64,000 bases of DNA, from the NCBI GenBank assembly GCA_033782935.1, contig JAWQEG010000504.1, forward strand, positions 658,001 to 722,000, read 5' to 3'. Positions 18,410-30,830 of the stretch are shown piece after piece (the stretch's first letter is position 1; each line of letters opens with the position of its first letter). The translations under genes were made by a program, and so were the position numbers. This DNA comes from Petrolisthes cinctipes. Its lineage: Eukaryota; Arthropoda; Malacostraca; Decapoda; Porcellanidae. The notes beneath the pieces were generated by a model. That model saw only the letters and a program-made list of their open reading frames with translations. It had not been told where the DNA came from and made no database searches.

Positions 18410-21400
18410 AGGCTGACTGGCAGTTTTTTAGAGAGCTAACTTCTTCGGTCTCTTCTGTAGCCGATTTCGGTAGCTCTGACGAGGCTGTAACATATTTCAC
18501 TGATATGCTCCACTCTGCTGCTCTCAACTCTATCCCTAGAACTTCTGGCTACTTTCCCAAACGTCCTGTCCCTTGGTGGTCACCAGTCTGCACCACTGCT
18601 GTGCGGGAGAAGCGCGCTACTTTCTCTCGCCTTCGTCGCAATCGTGGGGACCCAACTCTTTTAGAGGACTTCCGACGGGCAAGGGCTCAGGCTAGACGAG
18701 TTTTAAAAGAGGCCCGACGTGCATCTTGGAAGGCCTATGTGTCTTCAATTAATACTAAAACTCCACTCACCCAAGTGTTCAGGAGAGTCCGTAAGATGGC
18801 GGGGAAGTTTTCTCCTAGTTCTCCACCTGTACTTAAGGTCAATGGAATTAAGATCATGGATGGTTTGACAGTGGCCAATACCATGGCGGAGGCTTTTGCA
18901 AAGGTGTCCAGCCGTGACTCTCGACCTCTGGCTGTCAGGCATGAGTTAAGAGCCAAGGAGCGTACAGTCCTGGATTTCACAGGGAACGAGAATGAAAGTT
19001 ATAACCATATATTCACCCTGAGAGACCTGCATTCTGCTCTCTCTCTCTGCGGCGACACTTCTCCTGGGCCAGACAACATCCCATATGCAATGTTACGACA
19101 CTTGGGTGAAGAAGCGATCTCATTTCTTTTAGCTGTATATAACAGAATCTGGCTGGAGGGTGTCTTCCCTTCTGGGTGGAGGGTTGCTACCATCCTTCCT
19201 TTTCTCAAGCCGGGCAAGGACTCTGGTGTTGCCCTCAATTATCGACCAATTGCCTTGACCTCCTGTCTCTGTAAACTATTTGAAAAGATGGTGAATGTCA
19301 GACTGGTATACTTCTTGGAACGGGGTGATTTTCTGTCTCCGTCCCAGTCTGGCTTTCGTAAATACCGTTCCACTACAGATGCTCTGGTCAGGTTGGAAGC
19401 TGCTGCATGTGAGGCTTTTGCACGACATCAACACCTTGTCTGTGTATTCTTTGATTTAGAGAAAGCCTATGACACTACATGGCAATATGGCATCCTGCAG
19501 CAACTCCATTTATATGGCCTGCGGGGTCGCCTTCCACGCTTTCTTAAGGAGTTTCTCAGTGGTCGCAGTTTTTCTGTGAGGGTTGGTACAACCCACTCAG
19601 CATCTGTTGCACAGGAGGAGGGCGTCCCCCAGGGAAGCGTCCTCAGTGTCACATTGTTTGCAGTAGCAATTAATGCCATTGCCTCATCCCTTCCAGACGG
19701 TATAGCTAACTCGATGTACGTTGACGACCTAGCAGTCTGGTTTGCTGCTTCCCGTATGTCAGTGGCGGAGCGGCGCATGCAGCTTGCCCTTGACAGGGTG
19801 ACACGTTGGACTGATTCTCATGGGTTTCGATTTTCTCCTTCCAAGACAGTTGCTATGCACTTCTGCCGCATCCGAGGCATCCACCCGGATCCGGACTTAT
19901 TCATGTATGGTCATCGCATACGATGTGTCGAGGAGACTCGCTTTTTGAGTCTCCTTTTTGACAAACGTTTGACTTGGGTTCCCCACTTACGTACACTTAA
20001 GGTCTCTTGCCTCAAGGCTCTTAACTTGTTGAGGGTCCTGAACCATACATCCTGGGGGGCTGATCGGGCCACCCTCCTCCGCCTATACCATGTTCTTATT
20101 AGGTCAAAACTCGACTATGGGTGTGAGGTGTACTCTTCTGCCACCGATGCCCGTCTCAGAGTTTTAGACCCTGTTCATCATGCTGGAGTTCGTCTGGCAA
20201 CCGGAGCCTTTAGGTGGTCCCCAATCCCCAGTTTCCTGGTGGTCGCTAATGAGCCACCTCTTGATCTCCGTCGCCAGTCCTTGATGGTTCGTTGTTGGCA
20301 TCGATTACATCGACTTCCTGACACCCTACCTTGCTTGGCGGTGTCATCTGATATCATGTCTCAGTACTACCTTTTACATCTCGTGCACCATGGCCCTTTG
20401 GCTTCCGGGTCAGAAAGGCTATGGAGGAGATGGGCATAGATGACTTCCAGATTTGTCCTGTGAGGGTCCCCAGGGTGGCTCCATGGCTTCTTCCAGAAGT
20501 TTTCCCCTGCACCTGCTTTACAGACAAGAAGGAATTTCTTCCTCCTCCAGTGGCTCGTTCCCTCTTTTTAGAACATGCCTTCACTCACAGGGAATCCCTC
20601 CCTGTGTACACTGATGGGTCAAAGTCTGATGCTGGAGTTGGCTTTGGAGTTGTCTTTCCTGACTTTTGCCGTGGAGGCAGGCTCCCTTCTGTCATGTCCA
20701 TTTTTACTGCGGAGCTCTCGGCCATTTTATATGCCCTCCAAGTGATTTTTACTCTCCCTCAGCCTTCGTTTACTATTTTTAGCGATTCCTGTAGTGCCTT
20801 GCAGGCATTGTGCAATTTTAACTCTACCCATCCCCTGGTGTTGGCCATTCTTGAGTGGCTTGTCCTCCTGGGTCGTCGTGGTCGCTAAGTAACTTTTTGT
20901 TGGGTCCCGGCCCATGTGGGTGTTGATGGGAATGAGCGGGCTGACGCCCTGGCTAAGGCTGTGGTCTCCAATTCCCGGCCTCCTGCCAGGCATCATCCTG
21001 TTCCTGCAGTGGACCTTCGACCCTACATAGATGCTACCGTTCGTTCCTGCTGGCAGGACAGATGGGACGCCATCGGGGCTAACAAGCTCTGTGACATCCG
21101 GCAGCGCCTTGGATTGTGGAGCTACAGTGGCCTGTCCCGCCGGTGGGAGACGGCTCTTGTCCGTCTCCGCATTGGCCACACATTATTGACTCATGGCTTT
21201 TTAATGGAGAGGGCTCACCCTCCCTACTCTGATGATTGTCTGGTCCCTTTGACAGTACGGCATCTTATTGTCGAGTGTCCCAGCCTTGGGGACCTTCGTC
21301 GTAGGCACCTCTCCGAGTACCGGAAGGGTGACGGTTCTTACAGTCTCTTCCAGGTGCTCGGGGAGGAGGCTTGTTGTGTGGGAGGGAACACCCTCTCCTA

Positions 21401-21434
21401 TGTGGAGGAGGCTGGCCTTCTCCACAAATTGTGA
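18410..21434 (+). pseudogene. RT plus RNase H of the nested LINE, lightly damaged
   Basis: The RT runs through SPGPDNIPYAMLRHL, the NYRPIALTSCLCKLFEKM fingers motif, FFDLEKAYD and YVDD (19717-19728), with thumb motifs after it. One frame shift near 20400-20440 separates it from the next segment (20421-20885), which holds the RNase H start YTDGSKSDAGVG. A TAA at 20886-20888 precedes the RNase H end (FCWVPAHVGVDGNERADALA) and a C-terminal zinc-like region (C-x-C spaced with H, about 21230-21290). The upstream frame is accidentally open into LINE A and the LTR, giving a 744-aa chimeric ORF from 18205. Two lesions make it non-functional, but its decay is modest. Confidence 0.88.
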
Positions 21435-21724
21435 ATTTTATTGTATTTATGGCTAATAATTTTTAGGTAGGTAAAGTTTAATGTTTCTTTCGTTAATATT
21501 TCAATTCTTGTATATATCTAACTTAAATAGGTTATTTCATTAATATATGATCTTTTGGAAGACGTGGGTTATATTCATGCTGCTTCTCCCTTTTGAGGTA
21601 GTGAAAATTATTTAATTTTTGTACATATTTTATTAATGATGTAGATGACCTTTATATGTTGGGCGGTATATGACCATTGTTGTTGCGCTGCCAGATGCCT
21701 AATGGCATAAATAAATCAATAAAA
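18410..21724 (+). mobile_element. 5'-truncated RNase H-bearing LINE (I/Nimb-like) nested in LINE A
   Basis: The insertion interrupts copy A ORF2 and is bracketed by a perfect 14-bp duplication, TCTTCCTTCTCCAA (18396-18409 and 21725-21738). Copy B shows the empty site. It begins in the linker between endonuclease and RT, so the 5' part is missing. It ends in an A-rich GGCATAAATAAATCAATAAAA tail without a pure poly(A). Confidence 0.9.
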
Positions 21725-21738
21725 TCTTCCTTCTCCAA

Positions 21739-24700
21739 CAGTGCGTGGTATGGTGTATATGGGAGATTTTAATGCTCGGCATTTTGATTTGGGTGATGGT
21801 TCTGGCTCTATTAATCGTAATGGTGTTCGTCTCCTTTCATACATCCACAAGCATCATCTGACACGCTGGGACACTGGCAGCGCCACTCAATGCCGGGGAG
21901 GTACTCTGGATTACATCCTCTCATCTGGCCTGATAGCATCTCAGATCCAGTGCTTCTCCGTGCCAGACTTTTTCTCTGATCACATCGCTCTTCGGTTTCA
22001 TTATTCTCTAATTGCTTCAGCCACTTGTTTGCGTATTGCTGTGCCCCATAAATATTGCCCGACTTACATCTTATTTATGGCCCATGTATTCCCTACATTT
22101 GACATATCATCAGCTGAACAGTTGTACTCTGATTTTGTATCTGCTACTCAAGACTTTTATAGGCTATACGTCTCCCGGCCACACCTCCAGCATCGCCATA
22201 CTTCCCACTCTTGGACGCTGGATGCACGTATACAGGAGGCAAAGGAGGAGGCTGAACGTGATGGCCTATTGTTTCAAGCCAACCCAACCCCTGACCTACT
22301 CCATCGTTACCAGATGTCTAGGGACGTTTTAGTTGCCCTGCAGGAGTGTGCTCACACTGAGTCTTGGCAGCGGTTCACGGACAGCATCAACCAGCAAACA
22401 AGTGTACTCTATGTGGCACCTCATCTGTTGGGTTGTTAAAAAGACACCGGCCACTGCTCGTCATCACACTCCTGCCGACTATGCCTGGTCAGAACAATCT
22501 ACCCCAGCCAGTCTACCCATCCACATACAATATGCACTCGCTTCCCGTGCTGCTGTCCATCGGCTACGTCTAATGTCTGCTCTGTTACAAGATGATGATG
22601 ATGATGCAGAGGAGATAACTGAGGAGTAGTTGCGCCGTGCTCTCTCTCTCGGGGTAGAGATTCTTCCCCTGGTGATGATGGTATTACTTATGCTGTGCTT
22701 CGCCTACTTCAACAAGTTCCTGGGAACCCTCTACTTCGACTGTACAATATTTGTCTTCATGACGGTTGTGTACCACGAGCCTGGACCAGCAGCACAATAA
22801 TACTCATCCCTAAGCCCGGCACTGCGAAGTTCAGGCTTATTTCCCTTACTTCCTGTTTTTGTAAGGTTATGGAGATAATCTTACTCAATCGTCTCATGTA
22901 CAGACTGCAGGATTGCCTTTCTCCATGGCTGTTTGGTTTCCTTCCCCAGAGGAGCACACATCACTGCCTAGTCGACCTGTACTCTCGCCTTTCCAGGGAC
23001 AGTGTGGTGGCCTTCATTGACCTTCGAAGTCCCTTCGATGTTGCTAATATTTTGGATCAACTGGTTGACTTTGGGATAAAGTGTAATCTACTAAGGTGGA
23101 TTCGGAACTACCTGAGTGACAGGACCTTCCGTGTGTTTTTCAGTGGTGCGCTCAGTCCTTTGCGCAGTTTTCATCTTGGTACGCCTCAAGGGGGTGTTCT
23201 CAGCCCATTGTTATTTAATATTCTGATGCATCGGTTGCTCACTTCTCTGATATTCCTGGAACTACAATTACGTGCTATGCTGATGATATCTGTGTTCATT
23301 CTACCTCACCAAGGGATCTCCAGCGGTTGCTTGACTCCTTCTCTGTGGCCTCCTCTCATTGTGGCAATATTGTCTCCCATGATAAGAGCAGAATATTCAC
23401 CTGCTGCCTTCTTCAAGCTCAGCCAGTGTTCACCATTGGAGGGACTGTCATTCCTATGTGTTCCCAGTACTGCTACCTGGGCGCGCCAGTCAATATTTGG
23501 CCGATTGTTCTGCCAGACCTCAAGACCATCCCATTGTCCAGGGCTTATTGGGTCGTCTCCAGCGCCGACTTATACCACTTCAATGGCTCTCTAACAACTC
23601 TAGCATCTCCATCCCAGTAGCCAGGACCATCTATATTGCTTTTATCCGTTCAGTTTTTTATTACCTCTCCTGCTTTGATTGAACTTCCTAGGGCTACTCT
23701 GGAAATTTTAGAAAAATTTCAGAATAGAGCAATGAGAATAATTTTCGGCTGTCCAATGTCGACCAGGATAGTGAACATGCAGTGTGAGTTGCGTCTTCCC
23801 CCATTAATCGAGAGAATTTATTGTAATATTACTTGTTTCACTGTCAAGTGCCTCCATTTCCCACATCTTTCACCCCATTACTCTCAGTTAGTCAGGACTT
23901 CTCTTAAACCAAACTCCCCTGTCCCTCCCATACTGCCTGCTGGATGTACTCTTATAAGGTCTGTTTCCTCTATGCTCTGTAGTCTTAATATAGATATAAT
24001 AGTTGCAGACGTCCTTCCAGGGCCCCCTCCATGGATGCTACCAACACCTGATGTGAGCTTTACACCTACTTCCAAGTCGGAACTGCCTTCTCTACAGCGG
24101 CAGTTGGCTCTGAAACACATAGAAACAGTGACGTCCTCCATCACAGATCCATACTGCCTCTACACTGATGGCTCATTGCAGGTGGATGGTACAGCAGGGA
24201 GTGCCGTTTTCTCGCCTGACTTGGAGTCACCTCCAGGGGGCTGGGTTGGCCGTCGTCTCTGTAACCACTCTAGCTCAACATTGTGTGAACTGTATGCCAT
24301 TCTGGATGCTGTTAGTGTTGTTTGTCAACGTGGAGTGAATGCTGCCATTTTTTGTGCCTCCAAACCTGCCCTTCATTCCCTCTCTAGTGTTCAGCCCACA
24401 CACTCTACTGTTATTCAGCAGATTTTATCGTTTTTGGCCTTATTGCGTCATCATAACTTGACTGTCAAATTTTTATGGGTGCCATCCCATGTAGGTTTAC
24501 GTCACAATGGTACAGTTGACAGACTCGCAAAGGAAGCCTGCCATCTGCCTCCTCGTGGTGTTGGACGTCCTCTCTCCCTGACATGTTACCTTTCTAGAGT
24601 TCGCTCCGCCGCTCTCCTCCCTGTACGGCAACGCAGGGATGCAGAGAGGACCTTCAGCATCTATATCACCCATTACGAGTCTGTCTGCCGTCACAAATAT

Positions 24701-25000
24701 TCCTACCGTCGTCGAGGCCTCATGGTTCGGAGACACAATGTAGTCTCTGCTCGTTTGAGGCTTGGCTACCGGCCACCGTGGGAGGTTGCTGGGATGCAGG
24801 GTGAGCCTCCCTTCACTGAGTGTCGCTTGTGTCGATCGCCTCGTGCTAACACTATAGAGCACTATTGCCTAGCCTGCCCCACTGTCCGACACTTGCTGCC
24901 CCAGGGCCTGCCACTTGATGTGGTTTGTCGACACCTGCTGACCCATCAGGTTTTGGAGTGACTTCTGGTACGCCACCCTCGTTTTGGTGGATTTAAGTAG
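21739..25000 (+). pseudogene. ORF2 of LINE copy A, main part (endonuclease end, RT, RNase H)
   Basis: This resumes after the nested LINE with VRGMVYMGDFNA (endonuclease GDFN box) and FSDHIALRF (SDH box). RT follows from about 22600: PISLTSCFCK-like, FIDLRS, GTPQGGVLSPLLFNILM. RNase H begins YCLYTDGSLQVDG (about 24158) and includes LWVPSHVGLRHNGTVDRLAKEA. Frame changes occur near 22440, 22630, 23260 and 23600. A TAG at about 22627 and a premature TGA at 24959 add to this. The natural stop matches copies B and C (GGFK, then TAG at 24998-25000). The RT is non-functional here. Confidence 0.87.
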
Positions 25001-25210
25001 TTTATGATGTAAATATTTGTCTGTATGCTTGTGCTTCATTCTGTTATGTTTTCATGATGTGTGTGTGTGTGCACGTGTGTGTGTGCTTGTGTGTGTGTGT
25101 GGTCATTGGGTTCTCGTGAGTCTCGCCTACCCTTGTGTACTGTTGTCTGCCTATTGACTAACGCTACGGTGCAATGAATTAAAAAAAAAAAAAAAAAAAA
25201 TCCCTAGATC

Positions 25211-25480
25211 GATGCATGGGGAGCCATCTGGTGGCGGGACAGTGCACATCATTTAGTGCAAAATGACTCACTCATACCTAGAGTGGGTCCGTGTGTTCAT
25301 TATGTTAGCCTTGTGTGCTCACCAATATTACCTCTGAATGTGTGTTAGTGAGATATATCTAATCCTAAGTCACGAGTCTGAGAATGGCTACTGGATACTA
25401 TCTTTTAGAATCCTTTGATTGTCTTGTCATGTTATTTATTCACGCACGATAATATACTATTTCCTGATTATAATGAGTAC
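25211..25480. other. Unassigned flank of LINE A
   Basis: No gene or repeat recognised. Confidence 0.35.
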
Positions 25481-25489
25481 TTTTGGGGA

Positions 25490-25970
25490 TTGGTTTGATT
25501 GATTTATAATAGGCGCCGAGGTCATATTACGCCAGAAGAAGGTGATAGAAAAGTGAGACAGCAAGCAGGAAGGAAATAGAAAGAAGAGAGAGACAGTTGA
25601 AGAACTAAATGAGAGTGACTGGGACCGAAGGGGCACCCAAACCCTTAAAGTATTGCCCACATCACTACAGGCAATACCCCACTCCGGGATACTTTGGGGG
25701 ACATTTGGTATGATGGCAATGGCCTGATTACCTCCACAAAAATCATCACTGTTATACACATTCTCATTTTCCCCCAATTATGAAAAGAAATATTATGTCA
25801 AAAAGAAAGTATTTGAGGATGAAAGAAGACCTTGTATGACGAAGGTGAATGAAGGTCATAGAGGACTGGGACAGCAAGTACAAACATCTATAGAAGGAAA
25901 CGAGAAACAGTTGGAGAATTAAAAGGTAGTGGTTGGGCGAAGGGGCGTCAAAACCCGCACTGGTAAATGA
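25490..25970 (-). repeat. Dispersed repeat with (ATCA)n-type tail, two diverged units
   Basis: The minus strand of 25490-25690 matches the plus strand at 54585-54800: the shared core includes TGATGTGGGCAATACTTTAA and ends GGCGCC...ATCAATCAA. A second, more diverged unit lies at about 25840-25970. The simple tail suggests a short retroposon or LINE 3' end. Confidence 0.6.
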
Positions 25971-25998
25971 TAAAAAGAAAAGTCTTCATTACTCTATA

Positions 25999-26025
25999 TA
26001 TTATTATTATTATTATTATTATTAT
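25999..26025. repeat. (ATT)n microsatellite
   Basis: Nine uninterrupted ATT-type units. Confidence 0.95.
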
Positions 26026-26181
26026 CTCCGCCTCCTCCCCCTTCCCCCATATAAGAATAATTACAATTTTATACATTCTCAATTCCTCCAAACCAACACA
26101 TCATTAGCCGCTTTCATTTCTCCCTTAAAACTATCAGTATAACACATCATATCAACCCTCCATAATATTTACTTTTGAGGG

Positions 26182-26226
26182 GTAATAATAATAATAACAA
26201 TAATAATAATAATAATAATAATAATA
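26182..26226. repeat. (AAT)n microsatellite
   Basis: About 14 TAA units with one CAA interruption. Confidence 0.95.
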
Positions 26227-26606
26227 TACATCTATTGTACCTGGTAACCATAATTCTGTAACAGTCCACAGGTGTTTTATGTAGTATATACGTCAGCGTT
26301 ATATAAACATCCACGTTGTCCTTTTCCTGTTATATAACGAAAGGTTGATTGGTGAATATCTATTATTACTCCTGTATAACCTGTACTTTTCTAAAATGGA
26401 TGATTGTTTGGTTTTGTATTTACAGAACACACACATTTTTAATTTTCTTATGGGTATCATTATTTTGAGCTGAAATGGTGGGCCACATCCCTTCAAACAT
26501 CTTCATGAAAAAAGGTTATCTAAAAATACGAATACGATTTCAGTCTGGTGGAAAGAGTATTTCTCCAAGCCCCCTTAATTAAAGAAGAGGACACCATAAT
26601 AATAGG

Positions 26607-26607
<1 letters not shown>

Positions 26608-26703
<96 letters not shown>
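26608..26703. repeat. (AT)n microsatellite
   Basis: About 47 uninterrupted AT units, able to fold on itself. Confidence 0.97.
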
Positions 26704-26705
<2 letters not shown>

Positions 26706-26960
26706 TTGTATGTAAATTTGTATGTATGTGCGTATAACCATGCACCACGCAAAAACTAAGCGTCGCACAGCAAAATTAGAAGCCTCGTCGGTATCGGTAC
26801 GCAGGCAGGAGGGCATCTGGCATACTTCAGACACATCTTCACTACCCACCACTCAGATATTGAGTATTAGGTGAGTGAGTGTATGTCCAGGTTACATTTT
26901 ATATAAAAATCATTAATACATAGGATTTGTGAAGTGGGGGTAACTGGTGGGTACTGTACT

Positions 26961-27250
26961 GAAGATGTGTGGAGTGAGGGGTAGTGAAGATGAGTGAGGT
27001 GGGGGTAATGGTGGTAAGTGGAGGGGTAGTGAAGATGTGTGAGGTGGGGGTAATGGTGGTAAGTCGAGGGATAGTGAAGATGCAGGAGGTGGGGGTAATG
27101 GTGGTAAGTGGAGGTGTAGTGAAGATGTGTGAGGTGGGGGTAATGGTGGTAAGTGGAGGGATACTGAAGATGCAGGAGGTGGGGGTAATGGTGGTAAGTG
27201 GAGGTGTAGTGAAGATGTGTGAGGTGGGGGTAATAGTGATGTGTAGTGGA
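26961..27250. repeat. 45-bp minisatellite
   Basis: Five full units plus partial ends start GAAGATG at 26986, 27031, 27076, 27121, 27166 and 27211, with the core GGGGGTAATGGTGGTAAGT. Two variants alternate (GTGTGAG and GCAGGAG). The unit is 15 codons long, which is why both strands appear open. Confidence 0.92.
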
Positions 27251-27254
27251 CATG

Positions 27255-29300
27255 GAGATGTGAGAAGTGAGGTGTAATGAGATGTGGGGTAATATAGTCT
27301 ATTTCATCTCATCTGACAACGCCAATATGTAAAATGGTACCATTGCATTGCCAGCTCGTGATTGGCTGAACAAACATTGTCCTTAACCCTTGACTCGTTG
27401 ATATAAACATTTAAATTAACCCTTCATTAACTTCATTGTATGATCCTGAGATGCAAAGAAAATTCTCATTTCTGACTCCTCAGTCAACAGTATTTGAGTA
27501 AACAAAACGCCAGCACAAGACAAAAAGTAATCATAACGAATTATAATGGTAAAATTCAATCAATGCAATCAAAATCATTTTCAGTATTCTGTTTAATAAG
27601 GATTAAACTTTTTAGTGAGTTTGTGCGTGTTAAAACATCCGATCAAAGCTGAACAATGAATATAATATTGTACGGTTAGCCACAGGAATTATTACACAGG
27701 CTATCTGGAAAGAGAGATAATTATTCTTGAACTACTGCAATGAATAGCCTACCAAGTGACTCTGCGATTGTAAAGCAACCAACCTAATAATAATGTTGTA
27801 AAGTAGTTTTGTAGTCTTACATTTTCTATATATTATAAACACTTGAAAACAACAGTGTGTGCCAATAGTACATACATAAGGTGAGGTCTGTAACCAATAC
27901 CTTACAATAGGACCAGTTACTAGTAAATACTATGACACAGATGTGCTCTACTTCAGCTGTTATACAACGGCGGTGAGAAGGAGCCCAATGTCCACTATCC
28001 ACAACAACAGTTGTTATTTCATAAAGGGCGAAAACATTACATAAGTTAAAATATGAGACAACAGAAAGCAGAGAAATTCATAAAGAGATAGATGTTTAGA
28101 CTTATATTTATAAGGTAAAGTTTGATAAATAGTTGGATGGATGAGTAGATGGTAGATAGTTAAGTTACATAATAGGTTAATAAATGGATGGACAGATGTA
28201 CATGTGGCTATCTTGATATAAATAAATAACTGGTTAAGGAATCTATCATTATATAAGGCTAAGCTATGTATGTGTGTTTTGTCCCCTCTGGTTATGAGTG
28301 TTTTGCTATAGAGGTGAAAATCTAGAAAAAAAAAACTGGGCATGTAACCAGGACAAGTAAAGAGTATAAATAAAAAGTGTTTTTGTCATGGGCAAATAAA
28401 AACAAATATTGATCGCCACCACCATAAAATTCTCGTCTTACCATTTCATGGAAATTTTCTTGGTGTTATTGCAATACTGGAGAAATTATGGAGGCAATAT
28501 TTAAGTATGATAACACGGTAAAAGAATAAATAATCCAATAAACAAATATTTCATCAGAAAATGTCCACCAAGCAACTTAGGTATTGTATATACCAATCCT
28601 TACAAGCAATGTAATAAATTTTATATGGAAAAATATGGAAAAAAAAAGCTATGGATATCCGAGTAACACAACATATGTATAGAGTTAGGACGGAACCGTG
28701 AAATGGCGGATAATTCCAATACAAAGCCACCCATGACCATCACACTGCTCAAAACACCCGAAAATTCGATATTTTTGAGTCCCAAAAGCGATCTCTACAT
28801 GCATACTCAGTGCTAGAATGTATCCCAATACAGGCCCAAGATTATCGCTAACACTAAAAGTCTCTTTATTTGAAGGGAGTGTAATTGAATCCCGTTAATC
28901 TCTGTTAATTTTGAGAAGAATCTAAGCAGAAACAATTGATAATTCAGGTGTGATAAGTTGTAAACAAATTTGATTTTACAGATTTTCCAGCCAGGCTAAA
29001 CCTTGCCTTTAGTTCTGTAGATATAAGTCTGATTAATCAGTAATGTTGAATGATAAAGTCAGGTCTCTTTGTTCACGTGACACATGCTGACTCTCCCCTC
29101 TTTGACTGTATATAAACTTTCAATCCTCATGTCTTTGTATTACCATTAACATAACATAATTAAAATATATATATTCTCAAGACCTAGAGCTTACTCAATG
29201 CTTCAACTGATCTCTGCCACGTCAGCCAAAGTCCCACCACTAGATGGCACCTGCTACACCATTCATTATATATACTAAACACTTGAACACCTTGACTCAC
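27255..29300. other. Unassigned AT-rich DNA
   Basis: I find no supported gene. A 109-aa minus-strand frame at 28014-28343 has no recognisable motif. Confidence 0.4.
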
Positions 29301-29304
29301 TCAC

Positions 29305-29440
29305 AAGACAAGAGGTCGGGCAGCCAACGAGTGAGGTAAGGGCCGCGCTAAGTTGACGACGTCAGCTGAACCACACTTGTCCCTACGACCCTGTGCCTCA
29401 GCTTGACTTTCTTGCATTATTTATTTTCTCTAAGATTTGG
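29305..29440 (+). repeat. Dispersed repeat also found at 57060-57185 (-)
   Basis: A block from AAGAGGTCGGGCAGCCAACG through GTCAGCTGAACCACACT to CTCAGCTTGACTTTCTTGCA is matched at roughly 85 percent by eye on the minus strand at 57060-57185. It includes a donor-like GAG|GTAAG. Confidence 0.6.
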
Positions 29441-29465
29441 TCACAAAGTCTTACTTTTAACGTAA

Positions 29466-30484
29466 TTATGAAGAGAAGGGAGAGGACATAAGAGCAGAAC
29501 TTCATCTTGCTTTATTTAGAACGATTCGGATATTTAAATCCATTATCTGCTGCTGTGAAAGAACACACAATATAATAAAAAAAAAAAATTACACACAATA
29601 TAAGAAGAACTTTACATGACATGGAAAAGGGATTTAATTGTTTATGTGTGGATGTACAGGAAGGGAACTGAGGGAGGAAAAATAAAATAAATTAAAAGAA
29701 GACAAAACAAACCAAAGAAATTGAAATCAACACAAGTTTAGAGGAAAGGCACTGTTTCGGTCGTTGAGTTCAGGTTTTTGTTTAAAAAAAAAATGACTCT
29801 AAAATACGAAGATTGGTTTGTTTTTTACAATGGCCTAAAATGGAAAAATGATCTAAGCTAATATTTACCAAAGAAGGGTGGTCCCTGATGTTATTCTGCT
29901 TTGGAGTAAACAAGGGGAGACCAGTACGAGAGATCTTGCCCGCATGTTCACACACTCTGACAGACAAGTTACGAATGGTGGAGCCAATCGCTGCCAATGC
30001 AACTGAACCCCCACAGCGGGCAACGGAACTTATAGACAAGTGAGGAACGCAAGCAGTCAGGAAGCCTGTCATTGTATTGGAAAAAAGATCCGATACTAAA
30101 TTTATTGACAAAAATAATGTTAAAATGAGTCGAGCTAAAATATCCCTTCAAGAGAGTGACCAATTCCTATTGTAACTTTTCCGATTGATGGCCAAAGTAA
30201 GGAAAGCTGAAGTATAGTGAAGTGACTGAGGAGTCAACAGGCTGTGAAGCAGGTGTATACTTGGAAGACAGAAATTTATTGGTAACTTTGTCGACTAGGT
30301 GGGTCGGGAAACCGTTATTAAAAAAAAAAATCTGAAGGAAGGTCATTTCTGAGTGAAAGGAATGGAAACTTGAAGATATATTGTACGCTCTATTTACAAG
30401 GGTTTTGACACTATTAAGTTTATAAGCAAATGTACAATGGCATAAAAGCTGAGTACTTAACTCCTTTTTTATCTTCAACAAAAC
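29466..30484 (-). mobile_element. Penelope-like element, 3' half (RT thumb, GIY-YIG), decayed
   Basis: The minus strand reads the RT C-terminal part (KLNSVKTLVNRAYNISSSF, NGFPTHLVDKV). A linker and a GIY-YIG-type endonuclease follow: VYKFRCPLWGFSCIGS..., then STIRNLSVRVCEHAGK and RTGLPL. PLEs couple RT to this nuclease. Frame changes near 30111-30163 and 30170, together with the split from the catalytic RT half, make it non-functional. Its 3' UTR, down to about 29466, matches 47340-47690. It meets the other half head-to-head at about 30484. Confidence 0.8.
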
Positions 30485-30830
30485 CCTTTATAGACAGAAA
30501 GACGGTCTAGGAATGGGTTTGTCTCTAACCCCTACCTTTGCTAATATTTTTATGGCCCAGCATGAAACCATCTGCCTACAACAGTGCCCCCCTGAATTTG
30601 CTTCAGTTTTTTATAGAAGATACGTAGATGATACTTTCCCTTTATTTCGTAAAAAAAGAACATGCACCTTCGTTCCTGAATTTCCTCAATGGTCAACACC
30701 CAAACCTGAATTTTACCATGGAAATAGAATCATCTGGCAACCTGCATTTTTAGACTGTTCTATTTCTAAAGACAATAATAGTTTTACCAAAGAGTATGGA
30801 AGGAAAAGAGGGGACACTCGCGACCGCCCC
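30485..30830 (+). mobile_element. Penelope-like element, RT palm half, inverted relative to its partner
   Basis: The plus strand encodes GLGMGLSLTPTFANIFMA, the PLE RT signature, then FYRRYVDDTF with the catalytic YVDD at 30621-30632, and PAFLDCSISK. The match fades after about KEYGRK (30810). In a normal PLE the segment that follows is exactly what lies on the opposite strand at 29466-30484, so one copy appears to have been inverted in the middle. Confidence 0.8.

Larger units (their letters stand above)
6930..25200 (+). mobile_element. LINE copy A: full-length I-group retrotransposon with nested insertions
   Basis: Copy A begins with AGTCTCGCTCC and a G/T-rich 5' leader (repeated TGTTTGTGTTGT). 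It runs through ORF1, ORF2 (endonuclease, RT, RNase H) and a TG-rich 3' UTR to a 20-base poly(A) at 25181-25200. A near-perfect target duplication, TCCCTAGACC (6920-6929) and TCCCTAGATC (25201-25210), brackets it, so both ends are genuine. It is split by an LTR retroelement (8871-18260) and by another LINE (18410-21724). Without these it is about 5.55 kb, like copy B at 37800. Multiple stops and frameshifts make it inactive. Confidence 0.88.

Noticed and set aside
26961..27250. CRISPR array
   Set aside because: Units are contiguous without unique spacers, and the context is eukaryotic.
26607..27277. Tyr-Ile, His-Tyr and Val-Gly repeat ORFs
   Set aside because: They come from the (AT)n run and the 45-bp minisatellite.
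28014..28343. 109-aa minus-strand ORF
   Set aside because: AT-rich chance frame with no motif, conserved copy or gene context.
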